From positions 372,001-436,000 of the forward strand of contig NZ_FOHX01000006.1 of NCBI RefSeq assembly GCF_900111685.1: a DNA stretch of 64,000 nt, read 5' to 3'. The DNA is from Nonomuraea wenchangensis (lineage in GTDB: Bacteria; Actinomycetota; Actinomycetes; Streptosporangiales; Streptosporangiaceae). A model generated the notes under the pieces. The model was given only the letters and a program-made list of their open reading frames with translations, was not told the origin of the DNA and ran no database searches. This document shows positions 9,299 to 17,741 of the stretch, piece after piece (the first letter of the stretch is position 1; each line of letters begins with the position of its first letter). The position numbers and the translations under genes were made by a program.

Positions 9299-9745
9299 TC
9301 AGACGCGCAGCTCGGCGTAGTCGAGCGCGGCCGTGAGCGTCTCCAGGTCACGCATCAGCCGCTCGGTGCGCTCGTGGCCGAAGGCGTCGGCGATGAGCCG
9401 GTGGTGCTCGGCCACCGCGCCGTCCGTGCGGGCCAGCAGCTCGGCCCCCCGGTCGGAGACGAACACCGCCACCCGCCGCCGGTCGCCCTTCGACGGCCCC
9501 CGGTAGACCAGCGCCCGGTCGATGAGCCGGTCCACGGCCTTGGTCAGCGTCGGGTGCGGCATCAGCACGGCCTCGGCCAGCTCGCCCATGGAATGCCCGC
9601 GGCCCTCGGCCAGCGCCCGCAGGATGCGCCACTGCTCGACGGTGACGTCCTCGCCGGCCAGCACGGCGGCGAGGCCGCGGGTGACGCTCCGCTCCGCACA
9701 GCTCAGGAGGTAGGCGAGTGAGGACCCGAGACCGGAGTCGTTCAT
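9299..9745 (-). CDS. MarR-family transcriptional regulator
   Basis: A 148-residue winged-helix regulator: alpha helices at the N-terminus, helix-turn-helix GHSMGELAEAVLMPHPTLTKAVDRLIDRALVYR, wing GDRRRVAVFVSDRGAELL, and a C-terminal dimerisation helix. The ATG at 9745 has AAAGGA 8 nt upstream and is preferred over an in-frame TTG at 9751. It diverges, across only 48 nt, from the amide-sensor/permease/amidase genes and probably controls them, itself or both. The effector is unknown. Confidence 0.85.
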   Translation of the reverse strand: MNDSGLGSSLAYLLSCAERSVTRGLAAVLAGEDVTVEQWRILRALAEGRGHSMGELAEAVLMPHPTLTKAVDRLIDRALVYRGPSKGDRRRVAVFVSDRGAELLARTDGAVAEHHRLIADAFGHERTERLMRDLETLTAALDYAELRV

Positions 9746-9793
9746 GGACAAGGTCCTTTCTTAGGGGAGCTATTCCGGAGGATACTCGTCGGC

Positions 9794-10873
9794 GTGGCGG
9801 CGGTCGTCGATCCTTTAGAAGCGCGGCTCCTTCCCTCCGGCTCGCTCAGGATCGGCCTGGTCGTGCCGGTGTCCGGGGTGCTCGGGCTGGTGGGCCCGTG
9901 CGCGATCAACTGCGCCGTGCTGGCCGCCGAGGAGCTCAACGCGGCCGGCGGGGTGCTCGGCAGGCCGCTGGAGCTGGTCCTGGTGGACGGCGGCCGGCCG
10001 GCCCGCGAGGTGGCCGCCGAGGTCGCCGGGCTGGTCGCCTCGGGCACGATCCAGGCGGTCGCCGGTACGCACGCCAGCGACGTGCGGGTGGAGGTGGTGG
10101 CGGCGCTCGCCGGGCGGGTGCCGTTCGTGTACGCGCCCCCGTACGAGGGCGGCGGTCACGCCCCCGGCGTCTACTTCCTCGGCGAGACCCCGCGCCGCCA
10201 GCTCGAACCGGCCATCGACTGGCTGATCCGCACCCGCCGGGCCCAGCGCTGGTTCCTGCTGGGCAACGACTACGTCTGGCCCCGGCTGGTGCACGCCGCC
10301 GCCCGCGTCCGCCTGCGCGCGGCCGGGGCGAGCGTCGTGGGCGAGGGCCTCGCCGGCTACGGGCAGGCGACGCGCTGGCTGGACCGGGTGGCCGGTGCCC
10401 GTCCCGACGCGATCCTGCTCACGCTGATCGGCAGCGACCTGGTCGCCTTCAACCGCGCCTACGCCGCCGCCGGGCTGGGCGCGGCCCGGCTCTGCGGGGC
10501 GCTGGAGGAGCACGGCCTGCTCGGCATCGGCGGCGACGGCACGGGCGAGCTGTACGCGTCCATGGGCTACTTCCGCGACCTCACGACCGAGCCGGCGCTG
10601 GACTTCGCCGAACGGTACGCGGCCCGTTTCGGCCCCGACGCCCCCATGCTCAACGCGCACGGCCACGGCTGCTACGAGGCGGTCGCCATGCTGGCGGCGC
10701 TGTGCGGGCGGGCGGGCTCGCTGGCGGTGCCGGCCCTGGACGCGGTGGCCGAGGGGGCCACGATCACCAGCGGGCGGGGGCGGCTCACGCTGCGGGACCG
10801 GCAGGTGGCTCACCCGGTCCATCTCGCCCGCGCGGACGGCCTCCAATTCTTTCTGGAGAAACCTTTTCTCTAG
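9794..10873 (+). CDS. AmiC-like substrate-binding protein (predicted amide sensor)
   Basis: A 359-residue type I periplasmic-binding-fold protein (RIGLVVPVSGVLGLVGPCAINCAVLAAEELNAAGGVLGRPLELV) of the branched-chain amino acid/amide/urea-binding class. It has no signal peptide or lipobox, so it should be cytoplasmic, like AmiC, the amide sensor of the Pseudomonas amidase operon. It stands ahead of an APC permease and an acetamidase/formamidase, which fits a sensing role for amides. The start is GTG 9794; the GGAGG is 13 nt away, longer than usual, and GATACT 7 nt before the GTG leaves a leaderless start possible. No AmiR-type antiterminator is adjacent. Function is inferred from fold and context. 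Confidence 0.72.
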   Translation: MAAVVDPLEARLLPSGSLRIGLVVPVSGVLGLVGPCAINCAVLAAEELNAAGGVLGRPLELVLVDGGRPAREVAAEVAGLVASGTIQAVAGTHASDVRVEVVAALAGRVPFVYAPPYEGGGHAPGVYFLGETPRRQLEPAIDWLIRTRRAQRWFLLGNDYVWPRLVHAAARVRLRAAGASVVGEGLAGYGQATRWLDRVAGARPDAILLTLIGSDLVAFNRAYAAAGLGAARLCGALEEHGLLGIGGDGTGELYASMGYFRDLTTEPALDFAERYAARFGPDAPMLNAHGHGCYEAVAMLAALCGRAGSLAVPALDAVAEGATITSGRGRLTLRDRQVAHPVHLARADGLQFFLEKPFL

Positions 10874-10881
10874 AAACCTTT
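10857..10881. repeat. Two direct repeats AGAAACCTTT before the permease gene
   Basis: AGAAACCTTT occurs at 10857-10866 and again at 10872-10881, 15 nt apart, spanning the stop of the amide-sensor gene and the start of the 56-nt gap before the permease. The sequence is AT-rich for this genome. It may be a regulator site or part of an internal promoter. A looser form (AGAAAGGACCTT on the minus strand) lies upstream of the MarR gene at 9749-9760. Confidence 0.4.
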
Positions 10882-10929
10882 GGCTCTAAGGTGCCAATCG
10901 CCCCTCTGACGCAGCTAGGAGCCCCGTCC

Positions 10930-12297
10930 ATGAGCACCGTCGAGCAGTTCGGCTATCGCCAGGAACTACAGCGGTCCCTGGGATTCGCCGACCTCATGAT
11001 CTACGGCCTGATCTTCATGGTGCCGATCGCGCCGTTCGGCATCTTCGGCAACGTCTTCGCCGTCTCGCACGGCATGGTCGCGCTGGCGTACCTCATCGGC
11101 CTGGTGGCGATGGCGTTCACCGCGCTGTCGTACGCGCAGATGGCCCGCGCCTTCCCGATGGCCGGGTCCGTCTACACCTACGCCGGCCGCGGGATCGGCG
11201 CTCCCGTCGGGTTCATCGCCGGATGGGCGATCCTGCTCGACTACGTGCTCGTGCCTGCCCTGCTCTACCTGGTGGCGAGCGTGGCCATGAACTCCTTCGT
11301 GCCCGCCGTCCCCGTCGTGGGCTGGCTGGTGGCGTTCGTGGTGCTCAACACCGTCGTCAACTACCTCGGCATCCAGATGACCGCCAGGATCACCCGGATC
11401 ATGCTGGCCGCCGAGCTGGCCGTACTGGCGATCTTCCTGGTGGTCGGCGGCGTTGCCCTGGCGCAGGGCAAGGCGCAGACCGGCGCGCTCACGCCGCTGT
11501 TCGACTCCGCCGGGTTCAGCTGGAGCGTGGTGCTGGCCGCGGCGTCGGTCGCGGTGCTGTCGTTCCTCGGCTTCGACGGCATCTCGACCCTCGCCGAGGA
11601 GAACCGCGAGGACGCCCGCAGGCTCGGCCGGTCCATGCTGGCCGCCCTCGCCGTCGCCGCCGTGCTGTTCGTGGTGCAGACGTGGGTGGCCGCGCTGCTC
11701 ACCCCCGGCCGGGCCGACCTGATCGCGAACGGCGACGAAGCCGGCAACGCCTTCTACGACACCGCCGAGTTCGCCGGCGGGCCCTGGCTGGCGGCGCTCA
11801 CCGCCGTGGCCACCGCCGTCGCGTGGGGCTTCGCCAACTCGCTGGTCGCGCAGGCGGCCACCTCGCGGCTGCTGTTCGCGATGGGCCGGGACCGGATGCT
11901 GCCGTCGTTCCTCGCCAAGGTGCACCCCAAGCACAAGGTGCCGGTCAACGCCACGCTCGCGGTGGCCGGGATCTCGCTCGTCCTCGGGATCTTCATGAGC
12001 ACCAGGGACAACGGCATCGGGGAGCTGGCCTCGCTGGTCAACTTCGGCGCCATGTTCGCGTTCCTGGTGCTGCACGTCTCCGTCGTGGTGCACTACCTGA
12101 TCAGGAAGCGCAGCGGTAACCTGCTGGCGCACCTGGTCGTGCCCGTGGTCGGCTTCCTCGTGCTGGCCGCCGTCGTCATCAACCAGAACGTCGCGGCCCA
12201 GTGGGTCGGCGGCCTGTGGCTGCTGCTCGGCCTGGTCGTGCTCGGCATCACCTATCTGATGGGCCGCCGGCCCGAGCTTCCCCAGGAGGTCGTGTGA
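10930..12297 (+). CDS. APC-family amino acid/amide permease
   Basis: A 455-residue integral membrane protein with about 12 predicted transmembrane segments of the amino acid-polyamine-organocation superfamily. The first helix region has FADLMIYGLIFMVPIAPFGIFG, followed by the family motif MARAFPMAGSVYTYAGRGIG and the later FLGFDGISTLAEEN. It likely imports an amino acid, amine or amide for the next gene's amidase. The start is the ATG at 10930 with TAGGAG 9 nt upstream. Its stop overlaps the GTG of the amidase, indicating translational coupling. Confidence 0.88.
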   Translation: MSTVEQFGYRQELQRSLGFADLMIYGLIFMVPIAPFGIFGNVFAVSHGMVALAYLIGLVAMAFTALSYAQMARAFPMAGSVYTYAGRGIGAPVGFIAGWAILLDYVLVPALLYLVASVAMNSFVPAVPVVGWLVAFVVLNTVVNYLGIQMTARITRIMLAAELAVLAIFLVVGGVALAQGKAQTGALTPLFDSAGFSWSVVLAAASVAVLSFLGFDGISTLAEENREDARRLGRSMLAALAVAAVLFVVQTWVAALLTPGRADLIANGDEAGNAFYDTAEFAGGPWLAALTAVATAVAWGFANSLVAQAATSRLLFAMGRDRMLPSFLAKVHPKHKVPVNATLAVAGISLVLGIFMSTRDNGIGELASLVNFGAMFAFLVLHVSVVVHYLIRKRSGNLLAHLVVPVVGFLVLAAVVINQNVAAQWVGGLWLLLGLVVLGITYLMGRRPELPQEVV

Positions 12298-13298
12298 ACG
12301 TCGTGTCCTACCATCCGAAGCCCGAGGAGCTCAGCTACACCTTCGGCGGCCGGCCGCCGGTCGGCAAGGTGCGCCCGGGCACGATCCTCGAGATCTTCAC
12401 CGAGGACTGCTTCGGCGGCCTGGTGCGGACGGTGGACGACCTGCCGTCGCGGGTGTGCGAGTTCCCCTACCTCAACCCGGTGACCGGGCCGTTCCACGTG
12501 GAGGGGGCCGAGCCCGGCGACACGCTGGCGCTGCACTTCGTACGGATCACCCCGGCGCGGGACTGGGCGGTGTCCACGACGTTCCCCCACTTCGGCGCGC
12601 TGACCGGCACCCACACCACGGCCATGCTCCAGCCGCCGCTGGAGGAGCGCGTCTGGCGCTACGACCTCGACCTCGACAAGGGCGTGGCCGTCTACCACGC
12701 CCGCTCCAGCGACTTCAGCGTGGAGCTGCCGCTCGACCCCATGCACGGCACGGTCGGCGTCGCCCCCGGCGCGAACGAGGCCCGCATGACCATCACCCCC
12801 GACGCGCACGGCGGCAACATGGACACCCCCGAGCTGCGCGCGGGCGTCACCGTCTACCTGGGCGTCAACGTCGAGGGCGGCCTGTTCGCGATCGGCGACG
12901 GGCACGCCAGGCAGGGCCACGGCGAGGTGTGCGGCACCGCGGTCGAGTCCGCCATGAACACCGTGGTCGCGGTCGAGCTGATCAAGGGCGTGGCCACGCC
13001 GTGGCCGCGGCTGGAGGACGACCTGCACCTGATGTCCACGGGCTCGGCCCGGCCGCTGGAGGACGCCTACCGCATCAGCCAGCACGACCTGGTCACCTGG
13101 GCCGCCGAGCTGACCGGGCTCGACACCCTGGACGCCTACCAGCTCGTCAGCCAGGCCGGGGAGGCGCCGGTGGGCAACGTGTGCGACACCAACTACACGA
13201 TGGTGGCCAAGCTGCCCAAGGCTTACCTCGGCGGGCCGGGCGTCTACGAGTCCGCACACGAGCGGCTGCGCGCGCTCGGTTCCCAGTACACGAGTTAG
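12294..13298 (+). CDS. Acetamidase/formamidase (FmdA/AmdA family)
   Basis: A 334-residue cytoplasmic enzyme of the FmdA/AmdA family, which hydrolyses short aliphatic amides such as formamide and acetamide to ammonia and the acid. Recognisable parts are the N-terminal GKVRPGTILEIFTEDCFGG, the central HFVRITPARDWAVSTTFPHFGALTGT, the MHGTVGVAPG and GGNMDTPELRAGVTVYLGVNVEGGLFAIGDGHARQGHGEVCGTAVE blocks. The start is GTG 12294, overlapping the permease stop (GTGA) with AGGAGG just upstream. It is the third gene of a sensor-permease-amidase operon and belongs to the nitrogen-scavenging theme of the window. Confidence 0.92.
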   Translation: MNVVSYHPKPEELSYTFGGRPPVGKVRPGTILEIFTEDCFGGLVRTVDDLPSRVCEFPYLNPVTGPFHVEGAEPGDTLALHFVRITPARDWAVSTTFPHFGALTGTHTTAMLQPPLEERVWRYDLDLDKGVAVYHARSSDFSVELPLDPMHGTVGVAPGANEARMTITPDAHGGNMDTPELRAGVTVYLGVNVEGGLFAIGDGHARQGHGEVCGTAVESAMNTVVAVELIKGVATPWPRLEDDLHLMSTGSARPLEDAYRISQHDLVTWAAELTGLDTLDAYQLVSQAGEAPVGNVCDTNYTMVAKLPKAYLGGPGVYESAHERLRALGSQYTS

Positions 13299-13353
13299 TA
13301 AACCCGGATGTCGCAGGTCGGGGCGCTGATCATCTTCTGCTACCTGTTGGAGG

Positions 13354-14178
13354 GTGCTCAGGTTGGTGCTGTCCCTGCTCCTGCTCGATCCAAGCGCCGT
13401 CATCGAGGTGTCCCAACGCAACATCCCCGCGCCGCGCGTGCTCACCCCCGACGGCGACCGCCTCGGCTACGCCCCGGTGCCGCGCCCCTTCACCGGGGCG
13501 CGGCAGCTCACCGGCGTGCTGGTCGGCCGTGACTCGGTGACCGGCCAGGACATCATGTGCGGCGGCACCGTGATCGGCTCGCGCAGCCGCAGCCTGGTGC
13601 TGACGGCCGCGCACTGCCTCTACCACCAGGGGCGGCTGCTCGGGCGGCTGACCTTCCTGCCCGGCTACGACCGGGGGCGGGCGCGGCACGGCGTGTGGCC
13701 GGTGGTGCGCTCGTGGGTGCCGGCGCGGTGGCGGAACCAGCCTTACTCGACGGAGCTGCTGCCGTACGACGTGGGGCTGGCCGGCGTCGTACGGCGGGGC
13801 CGCCCGCTGGAGGCGGTCACCGGGCGCGGCCTCACGGCCATGCCGACCACGCGCGGCACCGCGCTGCGCGGCCTGGAGCTGCTGGGCTACCCGGCCGGCA
13901 AGGGTTATCCGCGGCTGCGGCTGCACCGGTGCCTGGGCGACACGACCGAGGGCGTCTCCGAGGGACCGGGGCTCATGGTCACCCGCAACTGCCACGCCGC
14001 CGCGGGCGGCAGCGGCGGGCCCGCGCTGTACGGCGGCGCGGTCGCGGGCGTGGTGTCGTCGTCGAGCCCGCTGAGCGACACCAAGGGCTACACGGTGCTG
14101 ACCCGGCTGGGCGGCCGGCCCTTCGAGCGGATGCTGGCGAAGGCCGACCGGGCGATGCGCGCCGAGCGCAAGGACTGA
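13354..14178 (+). CDS. Trypsin-like serine protease (S1 family, secreted type)
   Basis: A protein of about 270 residues with a chymotrypsin fold. The triad is visible: His87 in LTAAHCLY, Asp139 in PYDVGLAG and Ser220 in AAGGSGGPAL. A short hydrophobic N-terminus (LRLVLSLLLL) resembles a weak signal sequence. The start is ambiguous: GTG 13354 is only 1 nt from the GGAGG, while in-frame TTG 13363 and GTG 13366 have better spacing. The protease domain resembles V8/glutamyl-endopeptidase-like secreted enzymes of actinobacteria. Nothing in the context points to a particular substrate. Confidence 0.8.
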   Translation: MLRLVLSLLLLDPSAVIEVSQRNIPAPRVLTPDGDRLGYAPVPRPFTGARQLTGVLVGRDSVTGQDIMCGGTVIGSRSRSLVLTAAHCLYHQGRLLGRLTFLPGYDRGRARHGVWPVVRSWVPARWRNQPYSTELLPYDVGLAGVVRRGRPLEAVTGRGLTAMPTTRGTALRGLELLGYPAGKGYPRLRLHRCLGDTTEGVSEGPGLMVTRNCHAAAGGSGGPALYGGAVAGVVSSSSPLSDTKGYTVLTRLGGRPFERMLAKADRAMRAERKD

Positions 14179-14180
14179 CC

Positions 14181-15068
14181 TCAGCCGGCCTGCGCCACGA
14201 TCTCCTCGCACAGGGCGTGGGTGGCCAGGGCGTCGCCCGCGTCCAGCACCCGGCCCTCGCGGACCGCGTCCAGGAACTCCACGCAGACCTGCTCGATGCC
14301 CCGCTGGCGGGACACCGGCACCCAGTCGGGCCGCCGCGTGAGCGTCTCGCCGCCGCGGTATTCGATCACCTCGCCGAGGTTGACCACCCGCCGCTTGACG
14401 CCGTCGCCCATGACCTCGCAGGACTCCTCGCTCGCGCCGCTCACCCTGTTCATGATCCCGAGGGCGGTGCAGCCGTCGCCGGACAGCTCCAGCACGATGT
14501 GCTCGATCCGGCCGTCCCTGACCCTGGTCCTGATCGTGGTGTCCGTGACCGGGCCGGGCAGCAGGAACCTCAGCGTGTCGGCGACGTGGATGAAGTCGTC
14601 GAACACGGCCCTGCGCGGGTCGTCGGGGTGGTTCTCCCTGTTCTTCTGCATGACGACCAGGTGCCGGGGCAGCGCGGTGAGGGCGGCGTAGCCGGGGGCG
14701 CGGCGGCGGTTGAAGCCGACCATGAGCGACCTGCCCTCGGCCCGCGCCAGGCGCACCAGGCGCTCGGACTCGGCCAGTGTGTACGCGATCGGCTTGTCGA
14801 CGTAGACGTGCACCCCGGCGGCCAGCAACGGCTCGACGATCTCCGGATGGGCCTCCGTGGCCGCGTGCACGAACGCCGCCTCCACCCCCTCCTTGATGAC
14901 CTCGTCCACGCTGGTGGAGCGGCGGGCGATGCGGTAGGCGTCGCCGAGCCGGTCCAGCCGGGCCGTGTTGCGGGTGCACAGGTGCAGGTCGAGGCCGGGC
15001 TGGGCGGCGAGCACGGGCAGGTATGCCTTCTCCGCGATGTCGCCCAGGCCGATGATTGCTGTCTTCAC
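14181..15068 (-). CDS. Gfo/Idh/MocA-family oxidoreductase
   Basis: A 295-residue NAD(P)-dependent oxidoreductase. The N-terminal Rossmann fold starts VKTAIIGLGDIAEKAYLPVL; the conserved lysine motif is VHVYVDKPIAYT; the C-terminal alpha/beta domain begins near LMVGFNRRRAPGY. Members act on sugars, inositols and related polyols; the substrate here is unknown. The start is GTG 15068, overlapping the stop of the upstream epimerase gene by GTGA. It is the last gene of a three-gene minus-strand operon controlled by the divergent TetR gene. Confidence 0.85.
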   Translation of the reverse strand: MKTAIIGLGDIAEKAYLPVLAAQPGLDLHLCTRNTARLDRLGDAYRIARRSTSVDEVIKEGVEAAFVHAATEAHPEIVEPLLAAGVHVYVDKPIAYTLAESERLVRLARAEGRSLMVGFNRRRAPGYAALTALPRHLVVMQKNRENHPDDPRRAVFDDFIHVADTLRFLLPGPVTDTTIRTRVRDGRIEHIVLELSGDGCTALGIMNRVSGASEESCEVMGDGVKRRVVNLGEVIEYRGGETLTRRPDWVPVSRQRGIEQVCVEFLDAVREGRVLDAGDALATHALCEEIVAQAG

Positions 15069-15976
15069 AAGCCGAGCGTAGCCTTCAGCGCCTCGTCCAC
15101 CGGGGTGGGCGCGACGCCGAACGTCCGCTGGAAGGCCGAGGAGTCCAGCACGTACGGCGCCGTGAACTGGTGGCGGACGTGCCCCAGCTCCCCCATCATC
15201 GGCGAGAACAGCCCGGCCACCCGCAGCAGCGGCCACGGGATCTGGATGAGCCGCGGCGCGGGCCTGCCGAGCAGGGCGGCCATCCGCTCCCCCATCTGCC
15301 GGAAGGTCAGCGGCTCGGCGGTCGGCACGTGCCAGGGCCGGCCCCAGGCCCGCTCGTCGCCCCCGGCCACGATGAGCGCGTCGGCCACGTCCGGCAGGTA
15401 CGTCCAGGCGTGCGGCACGTCGGCCGGCCAGACGAGCGGAACGGCCCGGCCGGCGCGCAGCGGCTCGAGGAAGCGGTCGCCCAGGTAGGACTGGTCGGTG
15501 GCGCCGGGGCCGTAGTAGTCGGAGCCGCGCACCTCGGTGACCCTGATCCGGCCGGCCCGGTGGGCGGCGAGCGCGTCCTCCCACATCGTGGCCCGTACCC
15601 GGAACTTGGGGTCGGTGGAGGCGAGCGGCAGGTCCTCGGTCATCGGGCCGGCGACCGGGCCGTAGGGGTAGAGGTTGCCGAGCATGGCGTACACGGCGCC
15701 GCTCGACTCGGCGGCGGCCAGGAACGACGCGGCCATCGGCGGCCAGTCGGTCAGCCAGCGGTGGTAGGCGGGGTTGACGCAGTTGTAGAGGACGTCCGCC
15801 CCCTGCGCGACCTGGACGAGCCTGGCCTGGTCGGCGATGTCGGCCGCGACCTTGACCGCGCCCTCAGGGCCGCGGCCGGAGCGGGTCACGACGACGACCT
15901 CGTGCCCCTGGTCGAGGAGCTTGGCGGCCACATGGCCGCCGACCTGGCCGGATCCGACGACGACGTGCTTACCCAT
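15065..15976 (-). CDS. NAD-dependent epimerase/dehydratase (extended SDR-like)
   Basis: A 303-residue protein with an N-terminal nucleotide-binding motif GKHVVVGSGQVGGHVAAKLLDQGHEVVVVTR and the extended-SDR body ending with a substrate-binding C-terminal part. The usual YxxxK is replaced or displaced (RGSDYYGPG follows the strand where it is expected), so catalytic function as an epimerase is not assured. The ATG at 15976 lies 2 nt beyond the preceding YrdB-family gene. Together with the Gfo/Idh/MocA enzyme it may form a short redox pathway. Confidence 0.8.
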   Translation of the reverse strand: MGKHVVVGSGQVGGHVAAKLLDQGHEVVVVTRSGRGPEGAVKVAADIADQARLVQVAQGADVLYNCVNPAYHRWLTDWPPMAASFLAAAESSGAVYAMLGNLYPYGPVAGPMTEDLPLASTDPKFRVRATMWEDALAAHRAGRIRVTEVRGSDYYGPGATDQSYLGDRFLEPLRAGRAVPLVWPADVPHAWTYLPDVADALIVAGGDERAWGRPWHVPTAEPLTFRQMGERMAALLGRPAPRLIQIPWPLLRVAGLFSPMMGELGHVRHQFTAPYVLDSSAFQRTFGVAPTPVDEALKATLGL

Positions 15977-15978
15977 GA

Positions 15979-16332
15979 TCAAACCTGCTTCCAGACGAGA
16001 CGGAGGACGGCGTTGACAACGAAGAGGACGGCGAGGACGGCCGCGGGGGTCGCGGCGCCGGCAGCATAGAACGCGAGCGCGCCGCCGCCGAACCAGACGA
16101 TCTCCAGGGCGGCGCGGGCCAGGCCGGTGAGCGGGTAGACGGCGTTCGCGCCGCCGCCCGCGCCGAACAGCGCCCACGCCGCGATGAACAGCGCCGGGGC
16201 GCCGAGCCCGGCCAGCAGCTTCAGAGCCCAGTTCGGGCTGACCGTGAAGCCCCAGTAGCCGGCGGCGAACAGCACGGCCAGCTCCAGGAAGAACATCAGG
16301 GCCGCGTTGGCGTGCTTGGCGAGGGTGAGCAT
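15979..16332 (-). CDS. YrdB-family (DUF2568) membrane protein
   Basis: A 117-residue protein with four predicted transmembrane segments (around AALMFFLELAVLFAAGYWGF, LLAGLGAPALFIAAWALFG, AALEIVWFGGGALAFYAAG and AAVLAVLFVVNAVL) and no catalytic motif. It belongs to the small YrdB/DUF2568 family, whose role is not known. ATG 16332 with GGAG 8 nt upstream is preferred to a frame-compatible ATG 33 nt further out. First gene of the operon facing the twin TetR operators. Confidence 0.8.
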   Translation of the reverse strand: MLTLAKHANAALMFFLELAVLFAAGYWGFTVSPNWALKLLAGLGAPALFIAAWALFGAGGGANAVYPLTGLARAALEIVWFGGGALAFYAAGAATPAAVLAVLFVVNAVLRLVWKQV

Positions 16333-16369
16333 GGGGGGACTCCAGCGGTAGTTACTGCCGTTCACTTAC

Positions 16370-16384
16370 GAGAGCAATGCTCTC
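16370..16384. promoter_or_regulatory. TetR operator, site 1
   Basis: GAGAGCA-A-TGCTCTC is a perfect 15-bp palindrome in the 119-nt divergent interval between the YrdB gene and the TetR gene. Its centre is at 16377, 35 bp from the centre of site 2. Confidence 0.75.
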
Positions 16385-16405
16385 TCAAGAGAGCGAGGCT
16401 CGTCA

Positions 16406-16418
16406 AGAGCACTGCTCT
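16406..16418. promoter_or_regulatory. TetR operator, site 2
   Basis: AGAGCA-C-TGCTCT is a perfect 13-bp palindrome with the same half-site as site 1. It lies just upstream of the predicted -10 (16440-16445) of the TetR gene, so binding would repress both directions. Confidence 0.75.
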
Positions 16419-16439
16419 CGTTTTTTCGCACCGCTCTGG

Positions 16440-16451
16440 TAACCTACCGTC
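16440..16451 (+). promoter_or_regulatory. Leaderless -10 element of the TetR gene
   Basis: TAACCT (16440-16445) matches TANNNT and stands 6 nt before the ATG at 16452; there is no ribosome binding site. Transcription should therefore start at or next to the A of the ATG. Confidence 0.55.
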
Positions 16452-17153
16452 ATGACCGCAAGCCGCACCGCCAGAGAACGTGTCCGTGCCGAGCTCACCA
16501 GGGAGATCACCGACATCGCGCGCCGCCAGCTCGCCACCGAGGGCGCGGGCGGGCTGTCGCTGCGCGCGGTGGCGAGGGAGATGGGCATGGTCTCCTCGGC
16601 CATCTACCGCTACTTCCCGAGCCGCGACGACCTGCTGACCGCCCTCATCATCGACGGCTACAACGCCCTCGGCGAGGCCGTCGAGCGGGGCGAGGCCGCC
16701 TGCCCCCGGGAGGACCATCTCGGGCGGTGGCTGGCCGCCTGCCACGCGGTGCGGGACTGGGCGCTCGCGCACCCCCACGAGTACGCCCTGCTCTACGGCT
16801 CCCCCGTGCCCGGCTACCACGCCCCCCAGGACACCGTCCCGGCCCGCGCGCGTGACGTCACCGTGCTCGGGGAGCTCATCGCCGACGCCTGGCGGGCCGG
16901 CGCCGTGCACCTGCCCGAACGCCTGCCCGCGCCGCCGCCCGCGCTGGCCTCGCAGGCGGGGGCGTTCCGCCAGCTCATGCCCGGCGTGCCGGACGACGTC
17001 GTGTGGGCGGCCGCCGCGGCGTGGACCACGCTGTACGGGTGGATCAACTTCGAGGTGTTCGGCCAGTTCAACAACGTCATCGACGACCGCCGCCCCGCCT
17101 TCGACCACGCCATGCGCCTCACCGCCACAGCGATGGGCCTCACCCCTTCGTGA
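16452..17153 (+). CDS. TetR-family regulator with C-terminal TetR_C domain (divergent operon repressor)
   Basis: A 233-residue protein. The N-terminal helix-turn-helix is clear (ITDIARRQLATEGAGGLSLRAVAREMGMVSSAIYRYFPSRDDLLTALI), followed by an all-helical ligand-binding domain of the type containing WALAHPHEYALLYGSPVPGY, which is common in actinobacterial TetR proteins. It diverges from the YrdB-SDR-Gfo/Idh/MocA operon with two palindromes between them, so it most likely represses that operon and itself. The ligand is unknown. Its 3' end overlaps the next, convergent TetR gene by 14 nt. Confidence 0.9.
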   Translation: MTASRTARERVRAELTREITDIARRQLATEGAGGLSLRAVAREMGMVSSAIYRYFPSRDDLLTALIIDGYNALGEAVERGEAACPREDHLGRWLAACHAVRDWALAHPHEYALLYGSPVPGYHAPQDTVPARARDVTVLGELIADAWRAGAVHLPERLPAPPPALASQAGAFRQLMPGVPDDVVWAAAAAWTTLYGWINFEVFGQFNNVIDDRRPAFDHAMRLTATAMGLTPS

Positions 17154-17730
17154 GCAGCGGCACCAGCACCTCGTCCACGATCTGCGCCACCAGTTCGTCG
17201 GGGATGGGGGTGCCGTTGAAGAGGAAGTGGTGCCGCAGCAACGCATGCCCCGCGTCCAGCCGCCTGGGGGTGACCGCGCCCGGATCGACCTCCCCACGCT
17301 CGACCGCCCGCCGCACCACCTCCTCCATGGCCTTCCTGCCCATCCCGTGCGACGTCCTGCGCATCGCGCCGAGCTGCGACCCGCTGCTCAGCGCCTCCCC
17401 CAGGAGCCCGCGCAGCGCCTCCCCCGCCGGCCCCGACAGGGCCCGCGCGGCCTGGCCCAGCATGGCGACCAGGTCGCCGCGCAGCTCCCCGGTGTCGGGG
17501 ACCGACTCGGGCGTGGGCAGGACGGTCCGCACCGCCTCGGCCACCAGCTCCAGCCGCGACGGCCAGCGCCGGTAGAGCGACGCCTTGCTGGCCTTCGCCC
17601 GCTCGGCCACCCGTTCCATGGTGAGCCCGGCGTAGCCGCTCTCGGCCAGCTCGTCGAGCGTCGCCCGGTAGATCGCGGCGTTGAGCGCCTCCCCTCTCCG
17701 GCGGGGCAGCTTACGGTGATCGGTGACCAT
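17140..17730 (-). CDS. TetR-family regulator of the efflux/phosphotransferase cassette
   Basis: A 196-residue TetR protein with the helix-turn-helix ALNAAIYRATLDELAESGYAGLTMERVAERAKASKASLYRRWPSRLELVAEAV and a TetR_C-like C-terminal domain. The ATG at 17730 has AGGA upstream and begins 11 nt after the end of the rifampin-phosphotransferase-like gene, so it is the third gene of a minus-strand operon. The operon is preceded by a 21-bp palindrome at 21492-21512, the expected site for autoregulated control by this protein. Its inducer may be the compound exported or modified by the two upstream genes. Confidence 0.88.
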   Translation of the reverse strand: MVTDHRKLPRRRGEALNAAIYRATLDELAESGYAGLTMERVAERAKASKASLYRRWPSRLELVAEAVRTVLPTPESVPDTGELRGDLVAMLGQAARALSGPAGEALRGLLGEALSSGSQLGAMRRTSHGMGRKAMEEVVRRAVERGEVDPGAVTPRRLDAGHALLRHHFLFNGTPIPDELVAQIVDEVLVPLLTKG

Positions 17731-17741
17731 GACCAGCCATC

